From positions 2,356,001-2,420,000 of the forward strand of contig OY725504.1 in NCBI GenBank assembly GCA_963281255.1: a stretch of 64,000 nt of DNA. Reading direction: 5' to 3'. Within the stretch, counting starts at the first letter, position 1. Each line of letters opens with the position of its first letter. The notes beneath the pieces were generated by a model. That model was given only the letters and a program-made list of their open reading frames with translations. It was not told the DNA's origin and made no database searches. This document shows positions 1 through 11,238 of this stretch, one piece after another. The stretch comes from Aphrocallistes beatrix. Taxonomy: Eukaryota; Porifera; Hexactinellida; Sceptrulophora; Aphrocallistidae. The position numbers were made by a program, and so were the translations under genes.

Positions 1-700
1 TGTGTTTATTTTTCGGTTGCCAGTCATCAATGACCAGTTTTTTACACTTTTGATGGAAAAATTTTTGATATACCATATTTTGAAGTTAAGTACTGCTATA
101 AGCTGTCGAAAAGGATATGTGCATGTTATTTAATATTCCAAAGCAGTTAAAACTAATGGAAATTGAGGTACATATATAAATATTTTCTAAATTCTATTTT
201 CTGAGACTTTTTTTTCAGCAATTATAAAGGTGATAACTTTTTGGAAATTCAACATAAGGGCGAAAACTCAACGGTTTCTGATAGATCTCGAAGAGTAGAA
301 CTTAATGAACTGACATATTTTGATAACACAAATAAAAAGAGAATTATGAAAAAAATAGTGTCAAAATTAGTAAAAATAACATTCTTTTGTTGTTTTGGTC
401 TGAATTTTTAACAATTTTCAAAATTTCAAAAATCTGTCTGTTCATTAGTTAGATCATCGATTTATGAATGAATCTTTAAAGTTTCTAAAGGATTGTTAGC
501 ATATTGTGTCTGATTTCTTTCTTGTAAAATGACCAAATTTTTTCAAAAAGATTTTTATCTGTTGCAATATTTCAATTATTAATGTATTTTTGCAGATAAC
601 TCTGCGATTCAAATCTGGACTGAAAAATTTAAATCAATCGGTTGAAAAAGTCAAAAGTTAGCTATTCTAGGAAATGCCAACCTTAAATGGCGCCTAAACT
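1..700 (+). repeat. Dispersed repeat family A, right-hand part
   Basis: This stretch is a diverged copy of the sequence at 5880-6575, with the same order of blocks and the same right end (GGAAATGCCAACCTTAA). Further copies lie at 16235-16976 (+) and, inverted, at 13047-13921 and 18663-19170. No open frame of note is conserved between copies, so it is probably a non-autonomous mobile element. Its left part lies outside the window. The class is unknown. Confidence 0.75.
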
Positions 701-839
701 ACTTACCCACAAACGTGGAAAACCTAAAAATGGTTCCACTGGATTCTCCATAACTTAATACCTTATACAAAAATCAAATTTGTTGTTGTATGAAGCATAT
801 TTTGGCCTAGAGCGGGAATTAGAAACTGGCCTCTTCATT

Positions 840-1457
840 TTATGGCCTTCTCGGTAACATATATAGCCGTATATTAAGTAGGCCATGAGCACATGCATAG
901 TTATTACATATTTTATGGAAAATTTTAAAAACAAATTTCCCGCTTACGAAACGGATAACTAACCTTGCTGGTGAATTCTTTCCCTTGGCCATGCTGACAT
1001 ACTTACGGAAACCGAAAGTGAGGTAGAAGCTTAACAACTCAGCTACAACCTCCGTGCTAGTTCCTGTTTTGAGTAGATGCGCAATGACGAATTTGCTGAA
1101 ATACATACAACGAAGAGTAGTGTTTGTATCCCAATTCATTTTCAGGCATTTCTACGAATAAATCAATGCCAATGTGCTGCCATGGCCGCTCGGGGGGATG
1201 ATAGGTTGCGGTTGTTGAATCTCCTCTAACAATAATGCTATGACTTGACCTGTAGGAAATCCCCAAAATAATCAGACATAATAATAGAAGAATGAATCAT
1301 TTAAGATGTAAACAAAAAGGAAATTGTACAATATGCTGATACATTCTGCCCCAAAGTAGTTTTGCTGTATAGAAACTGACATGCCGTTGATTCTTGGGTG
1401 GTCGATGTGATAATCTTCGAGGATCTTAGGGACCTCTGATTTCACTCCACGCTCCAT
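840..1457 (-). pseudogene. Degenerate retroviral-type integrase (Gypsy/Ginger class)
   Basis: Read on the minus strand in three frames, this shows the parts of a DDE integrase in order. First comes a His-rich zinc-binding stretch (DYHIDHPRINGM near 1400). Then comes the core start with ERPWQHIGIDLF near 1180, where the D is the first catalytic Asp. Then come FSKFVIAHLLKT and a block reading YLTFGFRKYVSMAKG, where the second catalytic Asp is expected but has been lost. Stops and frameshifts separate the parts, so it is dead. Gypsy retrotransposons and Ginger DNA transposons share this integrase type, and I cannot tell which it came from. Confidence 0.65.
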
Positions 1458-1460
1458 TAT

Positions 1461-1786
1461 GCCTCGTTTACTCCGAATAATCTAAAAAGTGAAGGGACAT
1501 CAAAAGTGAAATTGAATTTTACGACTGGATTACCCACTCACAGTTATGACCAGATAAAAAATAATTGATAAATTGTAAAGCTTACCATGTATAACCTTTC
1601 GCCTTCAACTCCAAAATGTGAGGCTTTCCGTCGTAAATCATCCCATGCATATCTTGAATTTTCAATTTCTACCCGGATATGCACCAGCCAGGAGATATTG
1701 AGTGAGGTTCTTATGTTTATGAACTTCCATTTGAAAAGAGTAAACACACAAATAAAATATGTGCAGAGGCAATTATAGATAACTTA
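1461..1786. other. Unassigned AT-rich DNA
   Basis: I see no conserved reading frame, repeat match or structural RNA here. Confidence 0.5.
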
Positions 1787-1921
1787 TCCTTACTATTAAA
1801 ACTCGATTAACAGATCAAAATGTCGATTCATCATGGAATTATGACGTCATTGTCACCTTTTTTATAATTAGAAATTTCAGCTTTTCGACTTTGACTCAGC
1901 CATTTTAAGTGATATAATTTT
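1787..1921 (+). mobile_element. Helitron-like repeat, internally deleted fragment
   Basis: It starts with the family 5' end TCCTTACTATTAAAACTCG, then jumps to the internal block around ATTATGACGTCATTG and GACTCAGCCATTTTA. The middle and the GC-rich 3' end are missing. A tigger-type element begins 14 bp further on. Confidence 0.7.
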
Positions 1922-1934
1922 TATAAAATGTATA

Positions 1935-3700
1935 CAGGTAACCCTCGCCGTTCGCGGGTTTGCCATTCGCGACTCGTTCCCTAGACTATTCGCGGTTTTC
2001 GTTGCCTTCTTCAGTAGTTTCATGGGCTAACATAGGTCCATAACCTTATACGTATCTACATATTATCCTGGCAATATCATTTACTGTTTCTATTGTTCTA
2101 TACTAATACTAGATTCTTCTATTGTTTCTATACATTTTCTACCTAATCATGCCTAAGAGGAAGTTGGTTGGTGATTGTATATCTGTGAAGAGGCCAAAAC
2201 ATGTTATGATCCTTTCTAAAAAGGTTGAATTACTAAACCTTCTTGCTTCAAAAGAGACAGTGGCATCTCTAGCTAGACGTTATAACATTAGTGAATCTAA
2301 TCTGCGATACATCCAAAAGCGCGAAGAAGCTATCAGGTCTAGGTAGCAGCAGGTACTTCGAAGAGTGCTAAAGTTTCTTATGTTTGTCGCCGTGACCCTG
2401 TTATTGAAAACATGGAGAAATCACTAAATTATTGGATAGAGGAGCAGACTCAAAAACGAGTTCCACTTAAATTACTAGAAGTCATTCTAGAGAATAATTA
2501 CGCACCAGAGCAAGTTTTCAATGTAGACGAAACTGGCTTGTTTTGATCGCATAACCCTTCTTCTGTGTGTTAATGCATATGGGGATTATATCGTAAAACC
2601 AATGCTGTTGTACCGTTCTTTAAACCCTCGTGCGTTAAAAGGCGAAGATAAAGATAAGTTACCAGTCTTTTGGAGATCTAACAAGAAAGCTTGGGTCACG
2701 TCTAGTGTATTCATGGATTGGTTTCACAATTGCTTTATCATTGAAGTTCAAAAATACCTAGCAAAAAAGAATATGGATTTTAGGGTGTTATTGACGTTAG
2801 ATAATGCTCCAGGTCACCCGCAATGAATCCAATTTTCCAATGATCAAGTCAAAGTAATATTTTTGTCACCAAATACAACTTCCCTCTTGCAGCCGTTAGA
2901 CCAGGGAGTGATTGCTAGTTTCAAGTCTTATTACATAAGACGCTCTTTCAATCGTATCTTGAATATGATGGAGAATAATGATTCTATCGGCGTAATTGAC
3001 TGTTGGAAGAATTACAACATTGCTGAGTGCATTAAAGACATCGAAGATTCATTGAATGAATTGTCACTATCTACCATTCACGCATGCTGGAATAAATTGT
3101 GGAAAGAGGTAGTCCAAGACCCAAATTGTTTACCAGATATAGGAATAGAAACAATCATCCAAATTTCACATGATATTGGAGGAGAGGGATTCCAGGATAT
3201 CGCTGCTCTGAGGTTGAAGAGCTCATAAATTCCCATACAGAAGAGCTGACTGAAGTAGAATTAGAAGAGATCTTACTGTCCAATATGATGAATGAGGACC
3301 TAGTTGATGAAGAAGTTACAAATTCGCCTATCTTTACTATCAAATCTGTGTCCGAAGCTTTAATTGCTGCTGACAAGCTTAGTGATCTCATCTTTGAGAT
3401 CGATCCCAACATGGACAGGTGTATTATGTTCAAACGAGAAATGAATGATTTGATGGTCCATACAAAGAAATCTTGAAAAATCTACAAGGACAAGCAAAGC
3501 AGGTGCCCATCACAAGATTTTTTCAAAAACACGAGTCTCCAGCGTCAACTGATGTCTCAATTTTGAATGTTCCAGACGCTATCACAACTGAATCTCCTCC
3601 TTCTTCACCCATAAGTGTCTCTTCTTCATTTAGGAGGCTAGATTTTACTCTAGGTTTAGTACTAAAGGCTAGACTTTACTATTTAGTTATAGTACTGTTT
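1935..3700 (+). mobile_element. Tigger/pogo DNA transposon, decayed
   Basis: The left end CAGGTAACCCTCGCCG follows a TA dinucleotide (1933-1934), as expected for pogo-superfamily insertion. The interior encodes a Tigger-type transposase. I could not find a matching right terminal repeat. The right side runs directly into the tandem-repeat arm of the OTU element, which may have replaced or displaced it. Confidence 0.7.
2149..3640 (+). pseudogene. Tigger-type transposase, inactivated
   Basis: The natural start is probably the ATG at 2149 (MPKRKLVGD). The first 65 residues form the CENP-B N-terminal-like helix-turn-helix (VASLARRYNISESNLRYIQK), ending at a stop at 2344. In the next frames come NVDETGLF (first catalytic Asp, about 2525), LTLDNAPGHP (second Asp, about 2800) and SPNTTSLLQPLDQGV (third Asp, about 2890), i.e. 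the DDE_1 endonuclease set. A C-terminal VPITRFFQKHE follows at about 3510. Stops, at least two frameshifts and a missing central DNA-binding segment (near 2470) make it non-functional. Confidence 0.85.
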
Positions 3701-3706
3701 CATGAT

Positions 3707-3990
3707 ATACTGACCCGCATGATAGAGTGACCCGCACCATGGATATGTTATTACTGTGATAGACTGACCCGCACCATAGATATGTTTACTGTGATATAGT
3801 GACCCGCATAATAGATATGTTATAAGTAACCGTGATAGACTGACCTGCATAATTGATATGTTATTACTGTGCTAGACTGACCCGCATAATAGTTATGCTA
3901 TTACTGTGATAGACTGACCCGCATAATACAGTAGTTATGTTATACTGTGATAAACTTACCCGCATAATGGTTATGTTATTACCTGATATA
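3707..3990. repeat. Tandem array in the left arm of the OTU element
   Basis: About eight imperfect monomers of roughly 38 bp contain GACCCGCA, then A/T-rich sequence with GATATGTTA, then ACTGTGATAGACT. The right arm (4921-5045) has about three monomers in inverted orientation. Confidence 0.85.
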
Positions 3991-4403
3991 GTGCGCTATA
4001 CTATTTTATTGTTGTAACTAATGATACGTAAATGAATTCAGAGATGGAAAAAGCAATGCTATTAACAGTACAATTGTTGTTAACAGGGTTTCTACCGTCC
4101 CTGTAAATGATGCTTTACGAGAGGATTTCCTTGGCTCGTCAAATACTTAAATTATTGACTTATAATACGTATTTAGCAAATGTTTCCCAATAGACAAAAT
4201 ATAATATTACTTGATTAATTCTATCAATGACAATAATAGATTCTATAGAATCATTTGATCTAAAAGAATCATATACACAATTCATCATTCGCGTTACAGG
4301 TTCGAAATGATTATTGTAATTAGTGATATAGATGGACATTGATTGTGGATTTTGACATCCGCAGTATCACAACCATTCTATTCTTCTCCAGTCATCTCCT
4401 GGA

Positions 4404-4886
4404 CTATTTTTCTTCATCGCAACGAAAACACTTCAACATTCTAGAGACAGCAATAATCTCGACATCACTTGCCCATATACCATCTTGTGTCATTGCTGAT
4501 TCTTTAAGATATGTAAGGGGAGAAGTGTCCTTGTAAAATTTAGTCTGAAGATACTTTTGAATGAACTCCCTACCTTCCGTAACAATAAATCGGCTTACTT
4601 CATTCACCTCGTATTTGTTTGTAATTATCTTGAATTCCGGATATGATGTGAGAAATGCAACGGAAAAAGCAATTTCCGTCTCTCTCAATTGGAATACATT
4701 GCCATGGGATATAATTCGCGAGTGGTGACTTAACCAGAGCCCTATGTTGTTCCATTTCATTCACAAATTTTATGTTGATTTTTTCGCATATCTGCATGCC
4801 TGTACGGCATCGAGATCTAAAATCTCTGCCGGGTATTGCTCGTACATTAAGTACGTAATCAAATCATGGTGTTCTTTGGAATCCAT
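4404..4886 (-). pseudogene. OTU-family cysteine protease (frameshifted)
   Basis: The likely start is the ATG at 4886 (MDSKEHHDLITY). After one frameshift near 4797 the frame shows IPIERDGNCFFRCISHIISG, whose D-G-N-C is the catalytic Asp and Cys region of OTU deubiquitinases. After a second frameshift (about 4640-4690) come the OTU middle and end, with VTEGREFIQKYL and WASDVEIIAVSRML. The catalytic His normally lies after the visible end and is not seen. The joined length is about 150 residues, close to a bare OTU domain. It lies alone between inverted arms. Confidence 0.7.
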
Positions 4887-5045
4887 TTTGTAGAACAAGA
4901 AGCAAGTTACAAGTTAAATAACGGTCCACTATATCACGGTTACTTATAACACATCTATCATGCGGGTCAGTCTATCACGGTTACTTATAACATATCTATT
5001 ATGCGGGTCACTATATCACAGTAAACATATCCATGGTGCGGGTCG

Positions 5046-5310
5046 TTTTTGATTCTCCTTTCTAGTTTTTGAGATACAGTGTCTCAAAGTGTTTTTTTTT
5101 CGTTTATGGCTAGCACATCTTAATGTTAGAAATCCGGCTACTCAAAAGGTTTTTTAGGGCATACCAAGGAAACATGCTTCCAAAATCGAATCCTAGATAG
5201 TCTATCATATTTGCCGCTTCATAGGACCAAAAGAAAGTCAAAATGACAAAAATTGTAAATTTTATCGGTGTCTGAAAACAAAGTACCAAAAAACGACGAA
5301 AATGGCTTTT
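5046..5310. repeat. Arm of a long inverted repeat
   Basis: This 265-bp stretch matches 7495-7765 in reverse complement (shared blocks include AGATGTGCTAGC and AGACTATCTA, read on one strand). The 7495-7765 copy lies inside the element at 6576-8278, so this is probably a detached fragment of a second copy. Confidence 0.7.
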
Positions 5311-5589
5311 TGGGAAATCAGGAATAAAATCACCAAATAATAAGATATCGAAAATCGAGTGGTCCTACGTTCATCGCCTAATGATATGGAACAACTCTTG
5401 AAATTTTGACCTTTTTAATCATCCTTTTTAATCATTTTTAGATCCCTAAAGGGGTTCTTAACATTAATTTCGATTTTTAGAAATTCAATGCTAATATTTC
5501 GCCACTTAGAGCCACTTCTACCACCTGGTGTCGCCCAAAAAAGGACACATTTTTGAAACGGAAAGTATTATATCCATAACTTCTTTGAA
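5311..5589. other. Unassigned AT-rich DNA
   Basis: I see no gene here. Part of 5460-5589 recurs inverted at 15410-15540, so it is probably the outer part of repeat family A. Confidence 0.4.
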
Positions 5590-6575
5590 CCATGTTAGAT
5601 CATCATTTTAATGCTAAATTCGTGCTCAGCACTAAATTTCCAGCAATTTGATATATATATTGGACATATTTGGAGAAATTCTTTGGCTGCGGGTTCCTAG
5701 CAACGGCCAGGAATGTGAAAAAATTCCTGGCTGTTGCTATGCACGGACATCCAAAAAATTCTCCAAATATGATCAATATATATATCAAATTGTTGGAAAT
5801 TTAGTGTTGAGCACTTTAGTATTAAAATGATGATCTGACATGTTTTAAAGAAGTTATTGATCTTGGATTCCGGCGGACACTATCGAATGTGGTTATTTTT
5901 GGGTGGCCAGTCGGCAATGACCACTTTTTCCCACTTTTGATGGAGAAAATTTTGATATACCATATTTTGAAGTTAAGTACGTACTGCTATAAGTTGTCGA
6001 ATAAGGATATTTGCATGTTATTTAATATTCCAAAGCAGTTTAAACTAATGGAAATTGAGGTACATTTATAAATATTTTCTAAATGATATTTTCTGTGACT
6101 TTTTTGGCAGCAATTATAAAGTTGATAACTTTTTGTAAATTCAACATAGGGGTGAAAACTCAACGGTTTCCGATAGATCTCGAAGAGTAGAACATAATGA
6201 ACAGAATTTTGATATTAGGAATAAAAAGAGAATTATTAAAAAAATAGTGTCAAAATTACTAAAAATAAAATTCCTCGGGTGTTTTGGTGTGAATTTTTAA
6301 CAATTTTCAAAATTTCAAAAATCTGTCTGTTCATTAGTTAGATCATCGATTTATGAATGAATTTGAAAAGTTTCTAAAAGATTATAGGAATATTGTTTCC
6401 GATTTCTTCCCTGTAAATTGCCCGAATTTTTTTATAAATTTTTTTACTTTTTGGATTATTTTAATTATTAATGCAGTTTTGCAGATAACTCTGCGATTCA
6501 AATCTGCACTGAAAAAATTTAATGAATCGGTTGAAATAGTCAAAAGTTAGCTATTATAGGAAAGGCCAACCTTAA
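5590..6575 (+). repeat. Repeat family A, most complete copy, with a foldback
   Basis: The first 250 bp form a foldback. ATCATCATTTTAATGCTAAA at about 5591 pairs with its reverse complement ending near 5838, and GAATGTGAAAAAATTCCTGG lies around the centre. The rest matches 1-680 and 16430-16976. It ends GGCCAACCTTAA, directly against the next element at 6576. Small open frames here are not conserved between copies. Confidence 0.75.
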
Positions 6576-8278
6576 CCCCCTAAAGTTTAGCATTACTAAA
6601 AATTGAAAAATTATGGGAGGTTTTTGACGCATTTACCAATTAAGTTTTTAACTTATTTGATAATATTTTAATGATATGGACCTTAACATTGTTTTGGCAC
6701 CTTTGGAGATTATATAACACAAAGATTTAGAAGAATGGCCAAATAAAATCCAAACAAAATAGCTCTATAAGGGAGTTCATTTATATAATGCTCGGGAAAT
6801 CGCCTGTTTGATATCAGATATTTAGCGATCACTGGATCAGAAATAAAATTCTGATCGTCTCAAAAAAAAATTTGTTCAGAACCGACCATTTGGTCGTGAT
6901 ATATCGCATATTATAGGTAAAGTGCGGGCATAATATCTGTCTATGTTCCCGACAGAGTCAGATGTCATATCTTAAAAACTATTGAAGATATATAATCTAT
7001 TATATATTCTTAAAAAGGATATATGCGAAAATATATAGGTTCCTCAAACATTCCTTTGTCAAAAAATAGATATTTCTCGGCTTATCATTGATTTAATTGT
7101 AATACAAATTCGATGTAGAACTTTGAATATATTAGAAAATGGAGAATCTAATCATTAAATATGTATCCAAATGTGGCTATTATGCTAAATAATGAATACA
7201 ATTGTCCTTAATAATGTGTACAGAAAAATTGGAGAACTTTTAATAATTATTTTGAAAGTTCTGGCCTTAGACCTTCCAGATTCGGTCAAAAACCCCCATT
7301 TAGGGTCCAAAAAGAGATATATCTCTATCTCTAAATATAAGCCCAAATTCTTAGTTCTCACTTCCTGATATAATTTTTATGAGTGTACATATATGATTCA
7401 TTGATAATAATTGCGCTACATCCTATGGAATGTAAGTTTTAGATTTTTGTCATATGATGACGTAGCATTTTTCGAAATCCTAAATCCTAAACTAAAAGTC
7501 GTAGACTTTTTTGGCACTTTTTTTTCGGACAACGATAAAATTTACAATTTTTATTATTTTAACTTTCTTTTGGTCCTATGAAGTGGCAAATATGGTAGAC
7601 TATCTATGATTCAATTTTGGAAGCATTTGATTTCTTGGTATGTCCTAAACAATTCCTTGAATGACCGGATTTCTACCATTAAGATGTGCTAGCGAAAAAC
7701 GAAAAAAACAGGCTTTGAGACACTGTATCTCGAAAACTAGAAATGAGAATCAAAAACGGTTTGGAATGTGCGAGGATTTCTTGACGGAGATACCTGCCCA
7801 CGCTTAACATCTCTTATAGCTCTACTTTCATCGTATGCTGTAAGCCAAATCATATGTTTTTTCGAGGGCGGTATCCTTAAGATATAACATCGGCCTCTTT
7901 CGGGACTATAGAGAGATATTATGCTCGAACTTTACCTATAATATGCGATATCTCACGAACAAATGGTCGGATCCGAACAAATTTAATTTTGAAACGATCA
8001 GAATTTTATTTCTGATCCAATGATCGCTAAATATCTGATATCAAACAGGCGATTTCCCGAGCATTATATAAATGAACTCCCTTTTAGAGCTATTTTGATT
8101 GGATTATATTTGGACTTTCTTCTGAATCTTTTTATTATATATGTGTTATATAATGGGGCCAAACACTTTTGAGGTCCATATCATTGAAAAAATATAAAAT
8201 ATGTAAGAAACTAATTGATGAATGCGTCAAAAACCTCCAATATTTTTTTAATTCTTCGTAACGCTAAACTTTAGGGGG
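6576..8278. mobile_element. Foldback-type element with ~390-bp terminal inverted repeats
   Basis: The left end CCCCCTAAAGTTTAGC is mirrored by the right end GCTAAACTTTAGGGGG. The match continues through about 6576-6960 and 7895-8278, for example CGGGAAATCGCCTGTTTGAT at about 6803 against its reverse complement at about 8040. The interior (6960-7895) has no recognisable protein. The superfamily is unknown and I could not confirm a target duplication. Confidence 0.7.
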
Positions 8279-8424
8279 TATCTCATAAAAATCAAAATGA
8301 ATACCGTACAATTAGTACTATCAGATGGCAGATCGCTCAGTAATTCAATGGAATTAACAATAAAATATTTTGCATTGTTTTTTTTTACGCTAGGCAAAGT
8401 TTTTCGAGGGCGGTATCATTAATA

Positions 8425-9424
8425 CAAGCGCCCTTCGCTTGCTTGCGCTGTACGGCTGACGGACACTTTGTGTCCGCTAGAGGCGCCCTGTGGGCGCCTG
8501 GGGTCACATTGATTGATTATAAGGGAGACGCCAACTTTAAATACATCTGTCCTACTGTTATAATCGATATCGCACTAAAAAATCACCAAATTTGTCAATT
8601 TTAAAAATTTAGATCCCCAATTCTGACGTCATAACAGTGTGATTAGTTATCATATTTTGATTATATTTGTATTATATGTGAGATATATTAATATCAATAT
8701 TCTATTAAAATTTCAGCCTTCTATCACTTAAAATGACTGAGTTATGGTCGGAAAGCTGAAATTTCTCATTATAGAAAAGGTGACAATGACGTCATAATTT
8801 CATGATGAGTCAACATTTTCGTCTCCCACTTGCCAAAAATCAGCTTTCTGCGCCTGATAGTTTCTTCAATCAATTCGTTATATATATATATACACAGTGC
8901 CCGGACAAAAGTATTCGACCACCACAGAAACCTCCATACAAATAGTATTAAAATGGATCTGTACATAAAGGAATATGTACTCAAACTTTTAGAAATACTC
9001 TATTTTTGATTTCTAATTCCTAATCTACACATTCTAATTACTCATAATTGAGATCCTCAACTCAATTAGTAACTCCCAAAATTATAAATATCTACCTTTG
9101 ATACTTGATGCTACTTGTCCCGAGTCACAGCCATTATATATGATGGCGATTAGTGACACAAAGTGGCAGAGGTTGATAATTTTCTACATGAGGATTAGTA
9201 TTTGTATTGAAAGTTTCAAAAATTAGTAATTCGGATGTGTAGTTTACGAATCTGAAATCAAAAATAGAATACCTCTTCTGTTTGATTACATATTCCATTA
9301 TGAATAGATACACTTTAATACTATTTGTATGGAGGTTTTCGTGGTGGTCGAATACTTTTGTCCGGGTAGTGTATACATATATACGTATATATATACACAT
9401 TAATCGAGTTTTAATAGTAAGAAT
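8425..9424 (-). mobile_element. Helitron-like repeat, inverted, interrupted by a MITE
   Basis: The GC-rich 3' end comes first (CAAGCGCCCTTCGC at 8425, then inverted hairpin arms). The internal blocks follow, with GCAGAAAGCTGATTTTTGGC represented inverted near 8840. The family 5' end appears inverted at 9398-9424. A mariner-type MITE (8895-9371) sits in the 5' part. Confidence 0.75.
8895..9371. mobile_element. Mariner-type MITE with ~55-bp or longer terminal inverted repeats
   Basis: The left end CAGTGCCCGGACAAAAGT is mirrored at the right by ACTTTTGTCCGGGTAGTG, and the match extends inwards past CATACAAATAGTATT. It is flanked by TA-rich DNA. It has no transposase. Related copies are 14225-15346 and the lone ends at about 48760-48777 and 57070-57110. 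Confidence 0.75.
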
Positions 9425-9719
9425 ACAGAATGCTACAATTTTATAAATTAATCTATTGTAATAAATAAAATGATCGCTAATCGTTCTTTAGTATTCCATC
9501 TTCGACCGCATCCCTGGTCCATTTTTTTACTTTAACTATAGCTGTAGTGCCCATAATTGTTCCACCTCGCATACTAATAATAGAAATAGTTTCTGTAATG
9601 TGGTAGAATTCTAATTTTACTCATATACAGTACACATGTGTAGATTTTTAGATTTTTTGCCAATTATAGATGGTGTTTGCACTTCTCAATTGTATACCAA
9701 CCTAAATACTAGGTACACT
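9425..9719. other. Unassigned AT-rich DNA
   Basis: Nothing recognisable was found on either strand. Confidence 0.5.
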
Positions 9720-9864
9720 CAGAGGCGTAGCCAGGGTGCGGCACATGGGGCCTAGGCCGCAACCTCAAAGGCTGTGCCCACTAAAATTTCACAAATTAGC
9801 ATTGGGTGCCGCAACCCTCTCACGGAATTGCCGCACCCTAAAAATTGGGCTGGCTACGCCTCTG
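9720..9864. mobile_element. hAT-type MITE with 8-bp target duplication
   Basis: Perfect 15-bp terminal inverted repeats (CAGAGGCGTAGCCAG) bound a 145-bp GC-richer element. The flanking octamers GGTACACT at 9712-9719 and 9865-9872 are identical. Eight-base duplications are the hAT signature. No coding capacity. Confidence 0.9.
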
Positions 9865-9872
9865 GGTACACT

Positions 9873-10329
9873 TGGTTGTACCGTGTTTACATATATAATG
9901 TTATGTGTACATTGCTATTATGACATATTGTTGTCTGGGATGGAAAATATAACCTCGAATGGCGCACCTCCCAATAACGCGAACCTTTATGTGGTCTCTG
10001 AAAACTATTTTGCTAGTCCAAACACCATCAGGGAATTTATCAATATATTTTTGTTGATTATATTTGTAAACGGTTAAATTTCAAGCTCGTTGATTTAGCC
10101 ATTTTTAGTCAGTAAATTTTGATAATTATTTTTGGGAAAAGGAGCACGACTGGACAAGTTCACCATGCTTTTAGTGGTGATCATGTAGTAGACTAAAAGG
10201 GATAAATTTGAAATAGGTGACATTTTTTTTGAGAAAGTCTATCGACCGACCCTGTGGATCAAAACAAATTATTGCAATCTTACTATTTGGACGAAATTTC
10301 CCATTCACAAATCATTGTTAATGTGAAAC
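9873..10329. other. Unassigned DNA downstream of a hAT remnant
   Basis: I see no convincing gene. The 113-residue open frame over 9736-10077 begins inside the MITE and resembles nothing I know, so I treat it as chance. Confidence 0.45.
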
Positions 10330-11082
10330 TTGAGCTTAGTGGTATTTGCAAATTTTTTTTCTTCTTAGCCTGATTGTTGATAGGGAAACTCTTAACATAT
10401 GCTGTAAGCCAAACCAAAGCATTTATCTGGGCGGTATCCTTAATTCCACTTCTACATATAAGAGTCTTTCTCTCTTTTTGTTCTTTATACTTGTTAGGGC
10501 AGAAAATCCTTGTTCGCACAGATACTTTGTTGAGAAAAGCATCAATATTTTGAGGACCTTTTCGCTATGGAAGTGTATTCATTTTCAACACTCCAAAATG
10601 AATCCAATGGAATCTAGCAAAGTTTCAACCTCAGTGCCTTATCATGCAGAATATATGTTAGTTCTTCTTCTTCTTTTAGTGTCAATTGTCCTTTCGATAT
10701 TACTTCTAGAAGCGCGCTTCGCTTTCTTGCGCTGCGCGGCTGCGGACATTTGGTGTCTGCCGGATGAGCCCTTTGGGTGCCTGGGCTCACAATGATTAAT
10801 TATAAGGTAAATAACTTCACTAAATGCGTCTGTCTTACTGTCACAATCGATATCACTCGATATCAGTAGAAAAATATCGCTTTAGTTTGGCTGGGGCCAT
10901 AGAAGCGTTCGACAGCTTTTCTCCACAAATAACGCACTCAGGTAGAGGACATTCTCGTCCCCACTCCAAGTAAAACCTATAGCTAGGTAATCCTCATTGT
11001 AAAGACGAACTTTGCCTGGTTTACATGTTAGTAATGTTTCAGTGTTTTGACTAAAAAGACTTGCTCTGCTAGGTTGGCTCAC
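10330..11082 (-). pseudogene. hAT-like transposase (ZBED5/SCAND3-type), internally deleted
   Basis: On the minus strand, 11082-10882 encodes the N-terminal signature of this family (VRLYNEDYLAIGFTWSGDE). Then a Helitron-like fragment (10709-10868) intervenes. About 10650-10330 encodes the C-terminal dimerisation block (KYLCEQGFSALTSIKNKKR, about 10540-10470). The central catalytic part is missing. The nested insertion and stops make it dead. Confidence 0.65.
10709..10868 (-). mobile_element. Helitron-like repeat, 3' end only, inverted
   Basis: It starts with the inverted terminal hairpin (AAGCGCGCTTCGCTTTCTTG) and continues into the block with ATCGATATCACTCGATATC. It is inserted in the hAT remnant. 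Confidence 0.75.
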
Positions 11083-11238
11083 TTATTAATTCTTCATCGC
11101 TCGAACTACTATATAATCGGATTTTTTTAGAAACCTATCCATCTGTTTAAATTTAAAATTATTTTATAGATATTATACTTGTGTAATGTAATATTCTAGA
11201 GATAAATATGTTTAAATGAAGTAATCTGAATGTATTTA

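Larger units (their letters stand above)
3707..5045. mobile_element. Small putative transposon carrying an OTU protease gene
   Basis: Two inverted arms built of GACCCGCA-containing monomers flank the element. Left positions 3766-3850 match right positions 4962-5044 in reverse complement with only a few mismatches. Between them lies one small gene, an OTU-type protease on the minus strand. No transposase or integrase is visible inside. Ginger1 transposons are known to have long terminal inverted repeats and an OTU or Ulp1 protease domain fused to the integrase, so this may be a non-autonomous relative. I see no clear target duplication. Confidence 0.55.

Noticed and set aside
9736-10077. 113-residue + strand frame
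   Set aside because: It starts in a non-coding hAT MITE and resembles no family.
10346-10795. 149-residue + strand frame with a hydrophobic stretch
   Set aside because: It is the complement of the hAT C-terminal remnant joined to a Helitron-like end; nothing suggests a membrane protein.
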